Shown: positions 7,519 through 17,078 of the stretch, piece by piece
Layout: the number at the start of each line of letters is the position of its first letter
Position numbering within the stretch: position 1 is the first letter of the stretch
Assembly (NCBI GenBank): GCA_022447225.1
Contig: JAKVAZ010000015.1
Span: 101,853-165,852, forward strand
Length of the DNA: 64,000 nucleotides
DNA from: Fuerstiella sp.
GTDB taxonomy: Bacteria > Planctomycetota > Planctomycetia > Planctomycetales > Planctomycetaceae
Direction of reading: 5' to 3'
The notes under the pieces: model-generated
The model's database searches: none
What the model was told of the DNA's origin: nothing
Seen by the model: only the letters and a program-made list of their open reading frames with translations
Made by a program: the position numbers and the translations under genes

Positions 7519-9300
7519 TCAGCCGGTGATTTGAAATTCCTTACGCAGTGCTTCACTTCCGCGCCGGGCCTCATCCGGTGTTACCAGAATGCTCACCTTG
7601 ATTTCGCTGGTATTCACCAGCTGCACATTAATGTGCTCCTGCGCAAGAATTCGAAAGACCCTGGCTGCAACGTCTGCATGGCTGCGGAGTCCAATACCGG
7701 CAACAGACAGCTTACCGACCTTAGGTTCACACGAAATTTTCACGGTATTGTTCTGACGAAGTGACTCCTTCAACAGTGAAGTCGTCCTCTCCGCATCCGC
7801 CGCCGGAACAGTGATGGAAATAGTCGCATTCCCGGCATCACTGGCGTTCTGAATAATCATGTCGACAAGAACGCCTCCGTCGGCCACAGCCCGGAGCACT
7901 CGTGCGGCGGTGCCGGGGTCGTCGGGCAGTCCGTTCACTGTAACTCGGGCCTGAAGAGTGTCGGTCACGACATCGCTGACAACGATGTCTTCCATACCGC
8001 TCAAATTTTCCACGATTTCTTCATCGCGCGGAGCTCTTCGTTTTCCTGAATCGAAATGAACGGCATGCACAGCCGAAGACACAGGAATCTTCTGATTCAG
8101 TCCAAAACCTGCATGAACGGCGTTGACCGCCGCATCACAAACTTTTCGATCAATCAACACCGAAATTTTGATTTCACTGGTTGTGACCATCTCAATATTG
8201 ATGTCGTTATCGGCCAGAATCCGAAACATTTCGGCAGCGACACCGTGACGCGTCTGCATCCCGTGCCCGACCACCGAAACTTTGGCCAGCTGATTGAATT
8301 GTGATACAGATCCGGCACCAATCTCATTGACAGCTTCCTGAGCTACTGCAACGGACGCTGCCAGGTCAACTTCCGCCACCGTAAAAGAAAGACTGGCCGA
8401 ACGAGCCTGTCCTACATTTTGAATGACCATGTCCACAGGAATACCGGCGGAAGACAGTCGTGAAAAAATCTGGTCCATCACTCCCGGCCGGTCCGGTAAC
8501 CCGGTAAGACCAACTCGTGCTTCGTTGCGTACAAAAGCAATACCCGTGACCACGCGATCGGAATCGGACGGATCCGGTGTGATCATGGTGCCGGGACCGT
8601 CGGTATACGAAGGACCAACTCGCAGCGGAACACCATATTTTCGCGCAAACTCAATTGAGCGCGAGTGCATGACCCCGGCACCCATACTGGCGAGTTCCAG
8701 CATTTCATCACAGGAGACCTGATGAATGAGCGTGGCATCCGCAACGACACGCGGGTCCGTTGTAAACACTCCTTCCACATCCGTATAGATGTCACAACGT
8801 TCGGCATTCAATACCGCAGCCAGTGCAGTCGCACTGGTATCGCTCCCGCCACGCCCCAATGTGGTGATGTTAAATTCTGAATCGACCCCCTGGAATCCGG
8901 CAGCGATCACAATTTGACCAGCATTCAGGGCATTCTTGATGCGTTCCGTTGAGATTCGGACAATTCGCGCGCGAGTATGTGACTCATCTGTGAGGACTCC
9001 AATCTGAGCGCCTGTCAGACTGATCGCAGCTTCCCCAAGTTCATGAATCGCCATGGCCATCAGAGCCGCCGATTCCTGTTCACCAGTCGCCAGCAGCATA
9101 TCCATCTCACGAGGACCGGGCGTATCGGTGATCTCTCCGGCCAGCTGCACAAGCTCGTCAGTCTTGCGACCGCGAGCACTCACTACCATCACCACCTGAT
9201 GACCGGCGCGCTTGGTAGAAACGGCACGTTCAGCTGCCCTGCGAATGCGATCAGCACTGGCTACGCTGGTGCCTCCAAATTTCTGAACGACAATCGACAC
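7519..9300 (-). CDS. lysC: Aspartate kinase with four ACT domains
   Basis: Phosphorylates L-aspartate, the first step towards lysine, threonine and methionine. The catalytic domain (residues 1 to about 260) starts IVVQKFGGTSVAS and contains the TTLGRGGSDTSA loop and IYTDVEGVFTTDPR. Four ACT-type regulatory segments follow: RVGLTGLPDRPGVMDQIF, KVSVVGHGMQTRHGVAAEMF, RVTVNGLPDDPGTAARVL and KLSVAGIGLRSHADVAARVF. They form two tandem pairs, the arrangement known from cyanobacterial enzymes of about 600 residues, and suggest allosteric feedback by amino acids. The start codon is GTG at 9300. There is no homoserine dehydrogenase fusion. Pathway role is firm; effector identity is not visible. Confidence 0.96.
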   Translation of the reverse strand: MSIVVQKFGGTSVASADRIRRAAERAVSTKRAGHQVVMVVSARGRKTDELVQLAGEITDTPGPREMDMLLATGEQESAALMAMAIHELGEAAISLTGAQIGVLTDESHTRARIVRISTERIKNALNAGQIVIAAGFQGVDSEFNITTLGRGGSDTSATALAAVLNAERCDIYTDVEGVFTTDPRVVADATLIHQVSCDEMLELASMGAGVMHSRSIEFARKYGVPLRVGPSYTDGPGTMITPDPSDSDRVVTGIAFVRNEARVGLTGLPDRPGVMDQIFSRLSSAGIPVDMVIQNVGQARSASLSFTVAEVDLAASVAVAQEAVNEIGAGSVSQFNQLAKVSVVGHGMQTRHGVAAEMFRILADNDINIEMVTTSEIKISVLIDRKVCDAAVNAVHAGFGLNQKIPVSSAVHAVHFDSGKRRAPRDEEIVENLSGMEDIVVSDVVTDTLQARVTVNGLPDDPGTAARVLRAVADGGVLVDMIIQNASDAGNATISITVPAADAERTTSLLKESLRQNNTVKISCEPKVGKLSVAGIGLRSHADVAARVFRILAQEHINVQLVNTSEIKVSILVTPDEARRGSEALRKEFQITG

Positions 9301-9790
9301 GATAATTCCGAAAACAGAGTGGGGGTCGCGTTACCGCCCCGTATGAATTCATTTAGCCGGCAACGCCCGCTTCCCGTAAAATCGGACACGAACACTAACG
9401 CGAAAACGCGCCGGAGCAGTCCGGGACGGAATCGCTGACAGGGTCGCGCAGAACTCCACAGGCGGCGGGAGTCAAATGATGCAGAACAACCAAAGACCTC
9501 TCCCCAGACTGACAGTCTGAAATCCGGTTGACACCCAAGTCAGAAAAAAGGTGGGCACCCACCGCCCGGGTCATGTGATCCGAACATGGTCGGCATAACA
9601 GTCGGCCGGAACGTCCAGGTTCCCTGCAGGGTTCAAACTGTAGGGTCAACTCTTTTCAGAATTAGCCAGTCTGGAAGAGGTCTGATTCGGTTGATTCATT
9701 TTCAACAGCACAGATAACGAGCGCAAAAAACACGGCTCATCCTGTGCGTTGGCAGCTTAGCTCCGTTCCAGGATCCCCACAAGGAGGACA
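9301..9790. other. Intergenic region upstream of lysC
   Basis: No gene is supported. A minus-strand reading frame at 9395-9649 lacks protein-like composition. The region should hold the lysC promoter. A short hairpin with a minus-strand T-run at 9544-9563 is listed separately. Confidence 0.5.
9544..9563 (-). terminator. Possible weak minus-strand terminator
   Basis: On the minus strand a GGTGG/CCACC stem (9559-9563 with 9550-9554) is followed directly by six T (complement of 9544-9549). No supported minus-strand gene lies between here and leuB, so it may be chance or may end an unannotated transcript. Confidence 0.3.
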
Positions 9791-9967
9791 TTGGCCGAAC
9801 TGAGGAATCTGACCATGGATCTTTATTTTCCTGAATCCGCCCGGATTTCACTGGCAATTTCTGCGGACAGTCGACCCCGTTCTGCTGTTTTCGATCCAGA
9901 CTCCGAACCTGTTGATAAGGAAGAGCACTGTCGGAGGGACCGACGTCATAAAAAAAAGAAAATCTGA
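9791..9967 (+). CDS. Possible small protein with basic tail
   Basis: Short reading frame of 58 codons from a TTG at 9791, or 50 codons from the ATG at 9815. AGGAGG at 9782-9787 lies 3 bases before the TTG, and TGAGGAA at 9801-9807 lies 7 bases before the ATG. The product begins MDLYFPESARISLAISADSR, has an acidic middle (DPDSEPVDKEE) and ends in a very basic CRRDRRHKKKKI. It is in the same direction as leuB, about 390 bases upstream. Composition and two Shine-Dalgarno-like sites favour translation, but I recognise no family. Could be chance. Confidence 0.35.
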   Translation: MAELRNLTMDLYFPESARISLAISADSRPRSAVFDPDSEPVDKEEHCRRDRRHKKKKI

Positions 9968-10359
9968 ATGCGTGTCACGTCCCCAGATTTCCCGGCAGTG
10001 ATGCTGTTGCGGCACCAGTCACAATCTGACCTCCCCCGGAATAACAGATGCTGAAACAGAAGACGTCCACTGAATTCAAACGGCCCGGAACCTCGCTGCA
10101 GGAATGGATCACTCGGGTCGCGGAGATCACGAACCTCGGCCGGCGTCTGACTCTCATCGCAGGTCCATTTCGCCCCCTGCACAGTCCCGACTGTAGAAGA
10201 ATCGAACAACACCGGAATTTCTCAGAGTGCACTGAAAAAACCGGCTTGACTTTAGTTCCGGATTCCACGAAATCATAAGTATGGTGCGATTTCGTCAGAT
10301 TTGCTTACGGTGAATCTGTTTCACCGGATTGAATTGAAAGTTCGTTTCAGGATCTGCTG
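9968..10359. other. Intergenic region upstream of leuB
   Basis: I see no leucine-rich leader peptide, T-box or other known regulatory RNA. Two overlapping minus-strand frames (9946-10212 and 9975-10268) look like chance. AGGA 9 bases before the leuB ATG is the ribosome-binding site. Confidence 0.5.
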
Positions 10360-11430
10360 ATGGATGCAAACATTGTGCTCCTGCCCGGAGACGGAATTGG
10401 GCCGGAAATCGTTACACAGGCTCGCCGGATTCTGGATGCAATCGGGCAGTCATTTGGACATCAGTTTGTCATGTCTGAACACTCGATCGGTGGCAACGCC
10501 ATCGATGAGTTTGGCGACCCGCTGCCACAATCTTCGCTTGATGCATGCCGATCCTCCGATGCCATTCTGCTCGGCGCCGTCGGTGGACCGAAATGGGATG
10601 ACCCAACTGCCAAAACACGGCCGGAAATCGGTCTGCTAAGACTTCGGCAGGAACTGGGACTGTTTGCCAACCTGCGTCCGATCCGTACATTCGACGAACT
10701 ACTTGATTCCTCGCCCCTTAAACGCGAAGTGATTGCCGGGACCGACATACTGTTTTTCCGGGAACTCACCGGAGGTATCTATTTTGGCGATTCCGGACGC
10801 CGATCACATGAAAGTGGCGAAGCTGCCTACAACGAGATGGTCTATTCCACAGGAGAAGTGGAACGCATCGTTCGACTGGCGGCACACGCCGCAGGAGAAC
10901 GACAAGGCAAACTGACGTCTGTGGACAAGGCCAATGTACTGGAAACATCCCGGCTTTGGCGTCAGGTGGCCGAACGTATTGTCAAAGATGAGTTCCCGGA
11001 CCTGAAATATGATGTGGTGCTGGTGGATGCCATGGCAATGCATCTGATTTCCCGACCGAATGATTTTGATGTTGTAGTCACTGGCAACATGTTCGGCGAC
11101 ATCCTCACAGATGAAGCGTCAATGTTGCCAGGATCACTGGGACTTCTGCCTTCAGCATCGATTGGAAGCAGCGGTCCAGGACTGTACGAACCAATTCACG
11201 GATCCGCTCCGGACATTGCGGGACGGAACCTTGCCAATCCACTGGCAACCTTACTGGCAACGGCCATGCTGTTCCGACACTCGCTGGGCCTCTCCGCCGA
11301 AGCGGAGGCCGTCGAAGCAGCCGTTGATCGCGTACTAAAACAGGGACTTCGCACTCGGGATATCGCGACAGATAACAATAGTATCGGTACGACAGAAATG
11401 GGCGATGCTGTTTTACAGGCCCTGGAGTGA
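10360..11430 (+). CDS. leuB: 3-isopropylmalate dehydrogenase
   Basis: NAD-dependent oxidative decarboxylation of 3-isopropylmalate in leucine biosynthesis, cytoplasmic homodimer. The start IVLLPGDGIGPEIVTQA, the substrate-loop region LLRLRQELGLFANLRPI, the ELTGGIYFG segment, DKANVLETSRLWR, the metal-binding Asp region NMFGDILTDEASMLPGSLG and the NAD-binding GPGLYEPIHGSAPDIAG motif are all present. At 356 residues it has the normal length. The ATG has AGGA upstream. It is monocistronic here, and the minus-strand hemW stop lies 20 bases beyond the leuB stop. leuC and leuD are not in the window. Confidence 0.97.
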   Translation: MDANIVLLPGDGIGPEIVTQARRILDAIGQSFGHQFVMSEHSIGGNAIDEFGDPLPQSSLDACRSSDAILLGAVGGPKWDDPTAKTRPEIGLLRLRQELGLFANLRPIRTFDELLDSSPLKREVIAGTDILFFRELTGGIYFGDSGRRSHESGEAAYNEMVYSTGEVERIVRLAAHAAGERQGKLTSVDKANVLETSRLWRQVAERIVKDEFPDLKYDVVLVDAMAMHLISRPNDFDVVVTGNMFGDILTDEASMLPGSLGLLPSASIGSSGPGLYEPIHGSAPDIAGRNLANPLATLLATAMLFRHSLGLSAEAEAVEAAVDRVLKQGLRTRDIATDNNSIGTTEMGDAVLQALE

Positions 11431-11449
11431 GTGCTCGAGGTACCGTCGC

Positions 11450-12667
11450 TCAAAGAAAATCAACGACGACAGTGTCCGCAACAAATCGACCTTCGGTGGT
11501 GAACCGCAGCCAGGTGTCCGGTTCGTCTACATCGTTTATTCCGGAAACCTGCTCCAGAAGTCCTGCTGTCAGGTGTCGCTCCAGAGCTTCCGGAGCCAAG
11601 CTGCTCACACTATAGCCAAATCTGTTCCGAAATTGACCCTGAGGGATTCCCTGATTGCGTCGCAGTCCCAGCATTACAGCCTCGCGCGCCCGGTCAATCG
11701 CACACAATCTTTCGTATTCCTGCAGAACAGGCTCGTTTCTGAGCCAGCTCCTGATCCACCCGGTCACATTCCGGGCGTTGGTACTTCGCGTCCCGTTGAC
11801 ATAGCGAGCGGCGCCAGGGCCGAACGCAAAGTACTCAGAAGCATCCCAGTAAACTTCATTATGCCGACAGCGGGCGTCCGGATGTGCGTGATTCGAGATT
11901 TCATACTGCTCCAGACCGGCATCGGCCAGCACTGACATCGCGTCTGCGTACTGCAGACGCTCACATTCATTGGAGACCAACGAGAATTTCTCCTGTAAAC
12001 GACGACGGTAGAAGTCTGTTCCTTTCTCAAACGTCAGTCCATAAGTCGACACGTGTCTCACCGGTAAAGCTGTTGCTGTGGCAAGTGATTGACGCCAAAC
12101 ATGCTCACTTTGACCAGGCACGCCGAATATCAGATCGAGGGATATGTTTGGAATGATTTGCTGCGCACGAACCACGGCGGCCTGAGCCTGCTGTGCAGTG
12201 TGCGTTCGCTCCAGAGTCCGAAGAACGCCTGTATCAAACGACTGAACCCCCAGGCTGAGACGATTGACTCCACCGCTGCCCAGAACGTCAAGCTGATGGC
12301 TGCTCAGACCGTCCGGATTGGCTTCAAATGTGTACTCACCGTCACAAGTCAGTTCGAAGTGTGCCGAGATCAGCCCCATCAACTGTTCGATTTGATCCGG
12401 TGCCAGGTGCGTCGGAGTGCCGCCACCCACGAAAATCGAATCAACAGCACAGACTTCGTTCAGCTGATCCAGCTCATTCGACAGTGCATTCAGATAATCG
12501 ACGATCAAATCATCGCGGTCAGCCACCAGTGTAAAATCGCAGTAACCACAACGATGACTGCAGAACGGAACATGCACGTACACCGACCTTGGACGTTCCG
12601 CAGTCTTCGGCAACTCATAAACCGACCGACTGTGTCTCCACGATTCGTCTTCTCGAACCGGCTTCAC
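11450..12667 (-). CDS. hemW: Radical SAM haem chaperone HemW
   Basis: Radical SAM protein of the HemN/HemW family. The iron-sulfur motif CSHRCGYCDF near residue 36 and the SAM-binding VGGGTPTHL segment are present. The pattern CxxxCxxC followed by DF rather than CGC, and the length of 405 residues, point to HemW, a haem-binding chaperone, rather than to coproporphyrinogen dehydrogenase HemN, which is about 450 residues. The SLGVQSFDTGVLRTLERTH and STYGLTFEKGTDFYRR segments are typical. The start is GTG at 12667 with GGGA upstream. The C-terminal HemN_C-type region ends at DTVVVDFL. Many databases still label the family oxygen-independent coproporphyrinogen III oxidase. Confidence 0.9.
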   Translation of the reverse strand: MKPVREDESWRHSRSVYELPKTAERPRSVYVHVPFCSHRCGYCDFTLVADRDDLIVDYLNALSNELDQLNEVCAVDSIFVGGGTPTHLAPDQIEQLMGLISAHFELTCDGEYTFEANPDGLSSHQLDVLGSGGVNRLSLGVQSFDTGVLRTLERTHTAQQAQAAVVRAQQIIPNISLDLIFGVPGQSEHVWRQSLATATALPVRHVSTYGLTFEKGTDFYRRRLQEKFSLVSNECERLQYADAMSVLADAGLEQYEISNHAHPDARCRHNEVYWDASEYFAFGPGAARYVNGTRSTNARNVTGWIRSWLRNEPVLQEYERLCAIDRAREAVMLGLRRNQGIPQGQFRNRFGYSVSSLAPEALERHLTAGLLEQVSGINDVDEPDTWLRFTTEGRFVADTVVVDFL

Positions 12668-13200
12668 CAGGAATATCCCTGCTGGACATTGTTTCGGACA
12701 CGCGGAACTTGTGTGAATCTACTGACAGACACTCCCCGGACCGAGCAACCCCTAATCAAAAAACTCGCCCCACACACCGGGTTACCGCAAACAAAACCAC
12801 TCGACAACTCAATTACCCCGCAACGAAATACGCCTATTCTCCCAGACCCGCCCAAACAAACACCCGCAACCAACAGGACAGCCGGAACGCCCGATGGTGT
12901 TAACTCCCTTAAATATTTCCCACCTGTTGGAACACAACAATCTGCGGTCCTGTAACAACATTTAACACAAATATTTCGGCAGAAACTGCTGATTTTACAG
13001 AACGAATTGCGAAGGAGACGGGTCAAACAGCGTAGTAAAGTTATCGGAAGCAGAAATTTGAAGTGGAACGACCCCGAAGTTGCCTTCGAAATTTTTTCTG
13101 CCGGATCTTAGGGTGAATTTTTTATCCGCCGGAACATCGTAATTGGGCTGCAGCGGCGCCCCCCCGATGGAGTGACTGACCTTTTGTTAGGAGGTGTGCG
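12668..13200. other. Divergent intergenic region between hemW and csrA copy 2
   Basis: No gene supported; frames on either strand lack protein-like composition. The last 150 bases before csrA contain two imperfect hairpins, each followed by or containing a run of six T. One is CGAAG-TTGC-CTTCG at 13075-13088 with T at 13092-13097. The other lies at about 13101-13130. They could form a leader attenuator or simply end an upstream transcript. Confidence 0.5.
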
Positions 13201-13392
13201 ATGCTGGTGCTAAGTCGTAAGACAGGTGAATCAATTCAGATCTCCGACAATGTTTCTGTAACTGTTTCGCATGTCAGAGCAGGTCGCGTTCGGCTGTCAA
13301 TCGACGCTCCTCAAACGATCCGAATCGTGCGAAAAGAACTGCTTGCTGATGACAAAGAAACCTTTAAAGAAGGTACAGTCGCTGACGCCTGA
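13201..13392 (+). CDS. csrA: CsrA/RsmA-family RNA-binding regulator, copy 2
   Basis: A 63-residue CsrA homologue starting MLVLSRKTGESIQISDN. The core VRLSIDAPQTIRIVRKE retains the RNA-binding Arg of the VHREE motif but has Lys for the next Glu. It is more divergent than copy 3: ISDN instead of IGD, and SIDAP. AGGAGG lies 6-7 bases before the ATG. It is monocistronic, divergent from hemW and convergent on cmk. Same role as other CsrA proteins is expected; target preference may differ from the other two copies (inference). Confidence 0.93.
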   Translation: MLVLSRKTGESIQISDNVSVTVSHVRAGRVRLSIDAPQTIRIVRKELLADDKETFKEGTVADA

Positions 13393-13438
13393 ACAGTTGA
13401 GTGCAACTGCTGCCACGGATCATGAACGCAGACTAAAT

Positions 13439-14086
13439 TCATAGTTTTGGCCGGATGCGCTGCATCAGTGTATCAACCACCTCGCCGATGGACATGTCCG
13501 AAGTATCAATCACCTGCGCATCGCTGGCTGGTTTCATCGGTGCGTAATCCCGATTTTCATCGCGATGATCTCGCCACCGCAGTTGATCCTTGACCGTCTG
13601 CAGTGACAGTGAGGAGCCACGAGCCGTCATCTCCTGATGTCTTCGGCGAGCCCGAGTCAGAAGACTGGCAGTCACAAAGAATTTGTGATCGGCCTGAGGA
13701 AACACAACGGTTCCCTGGTCTCTGCCTTCGGTCACCAGATCACCAGCCACAGCGATCTGCTGCTGCAGTTCCACCAGTCGCATTCGAACGTCCGGATTAG
13801 CAGCAACAATTGACGCCACGGCCGTGACATTAGCGCTACGAATTTCCTCGGTCACACAGAATCCATTGAGGTAAATGTCTTCGTGACGAAATTCAATGCA
13901 GGCAGATTGAGCAATTCGACTTACCTCATCGACTTCATTTTCATCAAACTCTGACTGAACGACGGCAAACGCGATGGCACGATACATCGCCCCTGTATCC
14001 AGATAACGAATACTCAGACGTTCAGCCAGTAATCGGGCGACTGTACTTTTTCCTGAGCCTGCAGGCCCGTCTATGGCAACAATCAT
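13439..14086 (-). CDS. cmk: Cytidylate kinase
   Basis: Transfers phosphate from ATP to CMP and dCMP. The P-loop GPAGSGKST starts at residue 7. YLDTGAMYRAIAF is the CMP-binding signature, and TEGRDQGTVVFPQADHKFFV and the lid-region RARRRHQEM follow. At 215 residues it is a standard bacterial Cmk. GAGGAG precedes the ATG by about 11 bases. In many bacteria cmk neighbours aroA or rpsA; here it stands between csrA copy 2 and the large unknown protein. Confidence 0.96.
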   Translation of the reverse strand: MIVAIDGPAGSGKSTVARLLAERLSIRYLDTGAMYRAIAFAVVQSEFDENEVDEVSRIAQSACIEFRHEDIYLNGFCVTEEIRSANVTAVASIVAANPDVRMRLVELQQQIAVAGDLVTEGRDQGTVVFPQADHKFFVTASLLTRARRRHQEMTARGSSLSLQTVKDQLRWRDHRDENRDYAPMKPASDAQVIDTSDMSIGEVVDTLMQRIRPKL

Positions 14087-14213
14087 CGTCCCGCTGACTC
14101 CTCGTTCGGTCTCACCCTGAAGGCATGATTGACGTTCGCCTCAGGACAGGTCGGGTCCCACTATGTCCCGGACGGAAACTTCGCACCCGAGATCTCCCTT
14201 CATACCCTTCTGA

Positions 14214-17078
14214 TCAAAAACTCAACTGAACTTCCTTCAACTCAAAAGGTGAAAACGTCATCACGACTTCGCAATCGAGTATGTCCAGTTGCTCTACCAG
14301 GGCGCCCGTAGCCTTCCGCACACACGCTGACTCAGGTTGTCGGGCCGTCTGCAGCCGACATCTCGATGAACGTCCTTCTGATTCCTGAAGTACGACGACC
14401 ACCGATCTTCCATCAGCCCGAATTCTGGCAACCTGAATATTTTTCGCAGAACAGGCTAGAACCCAGCCGGTGGAAGAGGTGACGCTCTCAACCGAATTAG
14501 AAAGCACGGGCTGCAGCACATCGGTCACCGACCGATGAGGAAACTGCTGATCAAATTCGAGTGTGAACCGGAATCCGTCCTCAGGAACAGGCTGTCCCTC
14601 CACAATCAGGATGCTGTCAAGCATTCGCGGGCCGGACCTCCGGTGATAGGGGCGACCATGCGGAATGATTAGAAGTCTGTGGTCGAAGTCGGCTATTTCG
14701 ATATAGTCAGGAGATTCAAATCGCTCACCCTGAAATCCACAAACCTGCCCGAGCAGACTTCGGGACACAGAGGCGGCTTCGTTGTCCCAGGCAAACCGAC
14801 ACGCCAAGTAAGCCATCCAAGGATTGCCTGTCACCGGTGGTTCAGCCACTGATTCGGGAATGATGCAGATCTCAATCCTCGGAACCGTTCGTTCCACACG
14901 GGTGATCTGACGAAAACGAAAAAGGATCCGTTCGTCTGACACGTCACGAATCACGCAGTGTGACTCGATAGCCCCGTACCACGGACCGTTGCTGATCACT
15001 GTCATTTTTTCGCAAATTGTTCGGGCGTATTGGCTCGTGATTTGATCAGTCGCCTGTGTTTCCGGAATAGTCTTCGCAGATTCATAGCGAAACGCTACCA
15101 ACTGGCTGACTCGGTTGGCCCGCTGTCCATGAAACCGCACATCTGCAATTCCCCCGCTGGCAGAACTTAATATCGCCTCAAAATACTGATTGCGCAGCAT
15201 TCCGTTTTCAGCCAGAGGCCGTCCGGTGGCCTTCTGGATGCCAACGCCGGCTGAACGTGTCCCTGCTTCAGCAAGCTGGACAAATCCCCCGGCAGGGACT
15301 TTAACCCGGAGAAAGACTTCATGGCCCTGCCGGTATGCCGCCAGAATACTGTCCGACGCTTCCGGCAGTCTTTTCTCCGGTGGCCAGCGGGTTGTCGTCT
15401 CCCGACCGAAAGCCAGCGGATTAACAATCACCTGACCTGCAGCATCACCAGAAGGAAGGAGAGCCCCAAACTGATCCAGTTGATTCCCAAGATGCCGCTG
15501 AATTCGATCGCCGATCTGCTCTGTGTGCCTGCGTTGCAGGTCCGGCTCACCGGGAGTTTCCCCGGTCAAACGAACATATTCAGCTTCCTGCAGTTCAGAC
15601 TCCAGTTCCGCCACGACCGCACAGCCTTCTGACTCCGGTTTCAGAATCCGGTTCAGTGCCTGTAGGAATGCCAGCTGCTCGAGCTGATGTCTTCGGCAGT
15701 GGAGTTCAGCCGGGCCGGTGACGGGTGGTTCAGTCTTCAGAACAGACGACTGGACCAGATGGGGCCCCAGATATTCACCAGCAGCAAAACGCACAGGATC
15801 CCCGGTACCATCCATCTGTTCCTGCAGTTCTTCGAAGGTCACAAACCGACCGAGCACAGGGCAGTGCTCGTGAATACGCTGAAGATCTCTGAACCACGGC
15901 ATTTGGGATTCGGGCAGTCGAGCAAGAAGCACGACTGCAGGAGAATCATACTGCATGGCCTCGGCAAGACGTTCGGGCAGTCGCAGAAACGAAGACGCAC
16001 TATCGATCGCAACAGGAAGACGAGACGACGACTTAATGGAAACCGAACCGGAATCCTGCCAGTAAAATGTGTTCTGTTCCCTCTCCGGATAAATTCCGTC
16101 ATCCAGAGCAAGATGCAATGCGAAATCATAATCAAACAGTCGCAGCAACCCCGGAAGGGAATGATGCAGACCGTATCGTCGCTGCCCCCAGATCCTGCCA
16201 GACTGAGCATCAGCGGTTCCCGTCTGCTGAAGTTCTCCGTACGCTGCAGAAAAGGAGCTCAGGCTGGACCGAAGTTCGTGTCGACCGCCACTCACGAGAC
16301 AACAGGTTCCAACCGAGGCTGCATCAGTAACTGCCTGGTAGATTTCCAAATGGTTTTGCCTGAGATCGCTCAACTCCGCACCGGAAATCAATAGATTCAG
16401 ACGTTCCGTATCTTTAACTAAAGCCAACAATTGTTGTTCATCGCCAGGCGCGGCATTCAGACAAATGTCCAGCAGACAGCTTTCCACGGGAAAGAGCTGT
16501 TCGCGGGTTTCCAGAATGCATTCAAATCCGGAAAGCAGCGATCGCTGTGCGTCTTCTGTACAGCCATCGTTCGCGGCAGCCGCAGCATCGTGGACAGCTG
16601 ACGAAAGGCGTATTTCATCGGGATCAATGTAGTGATGCATCCGACGACTTAGGGCCATCACCAGATACCACGACAGCCCGAGCGCCAGAAAATCGTTAAC
16701 AAGCGTTAATTCGGCAAGACTGTCATCAGAACTGATCAACTCCCGTTCGATCGCATCCAGCCAGTCTCCACGTTCCGTCAGACTGTGCAGGACACAGCAA
16801 TTCGCAGTCTCCAGCTGCATCTGCCACTCATGGCCCAGCCACTCCCCGCTGCACTCCGGCACCATCAGAATCTGTCCCGAATCCATGATTTCAGAGAGAT
16901 CGGCGTAGCGAAACTGCGGCACCCCTTCGGCTGCCCCAATGACTGCGGGATGCCAGGCACAGGCAATTGCGTTAAGCAGACCCGTTGCTTTTTCTTCCGA
17001 AAGATCGGTCGGAATGTCTTCAACGGAATAGCCAGGGATGAGCACGGATATTCCGCTAAATCGGCGCACTGATGTCAT
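14214..17078 (-). CDS. Large hypothetical protein, faint GH38 alpha-mannosidase-like C-terminal half
   Basis: A 954-residue protein with no signal peptide or transmembrane segment. I do not recognise the family with confidence. The middle (about residues 290-380) contains YGLHHSLPGLLRLFDYDFAL and EREQNTFYWQDSG, reminiscent of glycosidase barrel segments. The C-terminal half carries LAENGMLRNQYFEAILSSAS, GGIADVRFHGQRANRVSQLV and VISNGPWYGAIESHCVI, which resemble the beta-sandwich part of GH38 enzymes. The GH38 nucleophile context is not evident. Cys and His occur through the N-terminal third but form no metal motif. It stands alone, divergent from the pilus-platform cluster. Function unknown; a degenerate or divergent glycoside-hydrolase-like role is an inference. 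Confidence 0.8.
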   Translation of the reverse strand: MTSVRRFSGISVLIPGYSVEDIPTDLSEEKATGLLNAIACAWHPAVIGAAEGVPQFRYADLSEIMDSGQILMVPECSGEWLGHEWQMQLETANCCVLHSLTERGDWLDAIERELISSDDSLAELTLVNDFLALGLSWYLVMALSRRMHHYIDPDEIRLSSAVHDAAAAANDGCTEDAQRSLLSGFECILETREQLFPVESCLLDICLNAAPGDEQQLLALVKDTERLNLLISGAELSDLRQNHLEIYQAVTDAASVGTCCLVSGGRHELRSSLSSFSAAYGELQQTGTADAQSGRIWGQRRYGLHHSLPGLLRLFDYDFALHLALDDGIYPEREQNTFYWQDSGSVSIKSSSRLPVAIDSASSFLRLPERLAEAMQYDSPAVVLLARLPESQMPWFRDLQRIHEHCPVLGRFVTFEELQEQMDGTGDPVRFAAGEYLGPHLVQSSVLKTEPPVTGPAELHCRRHQLEQLAFLQALNRILKPESEGCAVVAELESELQEAEYVRLTGETPGEPDLQRRHTEQIGDRIQRHLGNQLDQFGALLPSGDAAGQVIVNPLAFGRETTTRWPPEKRLPEASDSILAAYRQGHEVFLRVKVPAGGFVQLAEAGTRSAGVGIQKATGRPLAENGMLRNQYFEAILSSASGGIADVRFHGQRANRVSQLVAFRYESAKTIPETQATDQITSQYARTICEKMTVISNGPWYGAIESHCVIRDVSDERILFRFRQITRVERTVPRIEICIIPESVAEPPVTGNPWMAYLACRFAWDNEAASVSRSLLGQVCGFQGERFESPDYIEIADFDHRLLIIPHGRPYHRRSGPRMLDSILIVEGQPVPEDGFRFTLEFDQQFPHRSVTDVLQPVLSNSVESVTSSTGWVLACSAKNIQVARIRADGRSVVVVLQESEGRSSRCRLQTARQPESACVRKATGALVEQLDILDCEVVMTFSPFELKEVQLSF

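Noticed and set aside
9946-10268. Two overlapping minus-strand frames upstream of leuB
   Set aside because: High Cys, Arg and Ser without protein pattern; they overlap each other.
13394-13409. Terminator between csrA copy 2 and cmk
   Set aside because: A 6-bp CAGTTG/CAACTG hairpin without a T-run; too weak.
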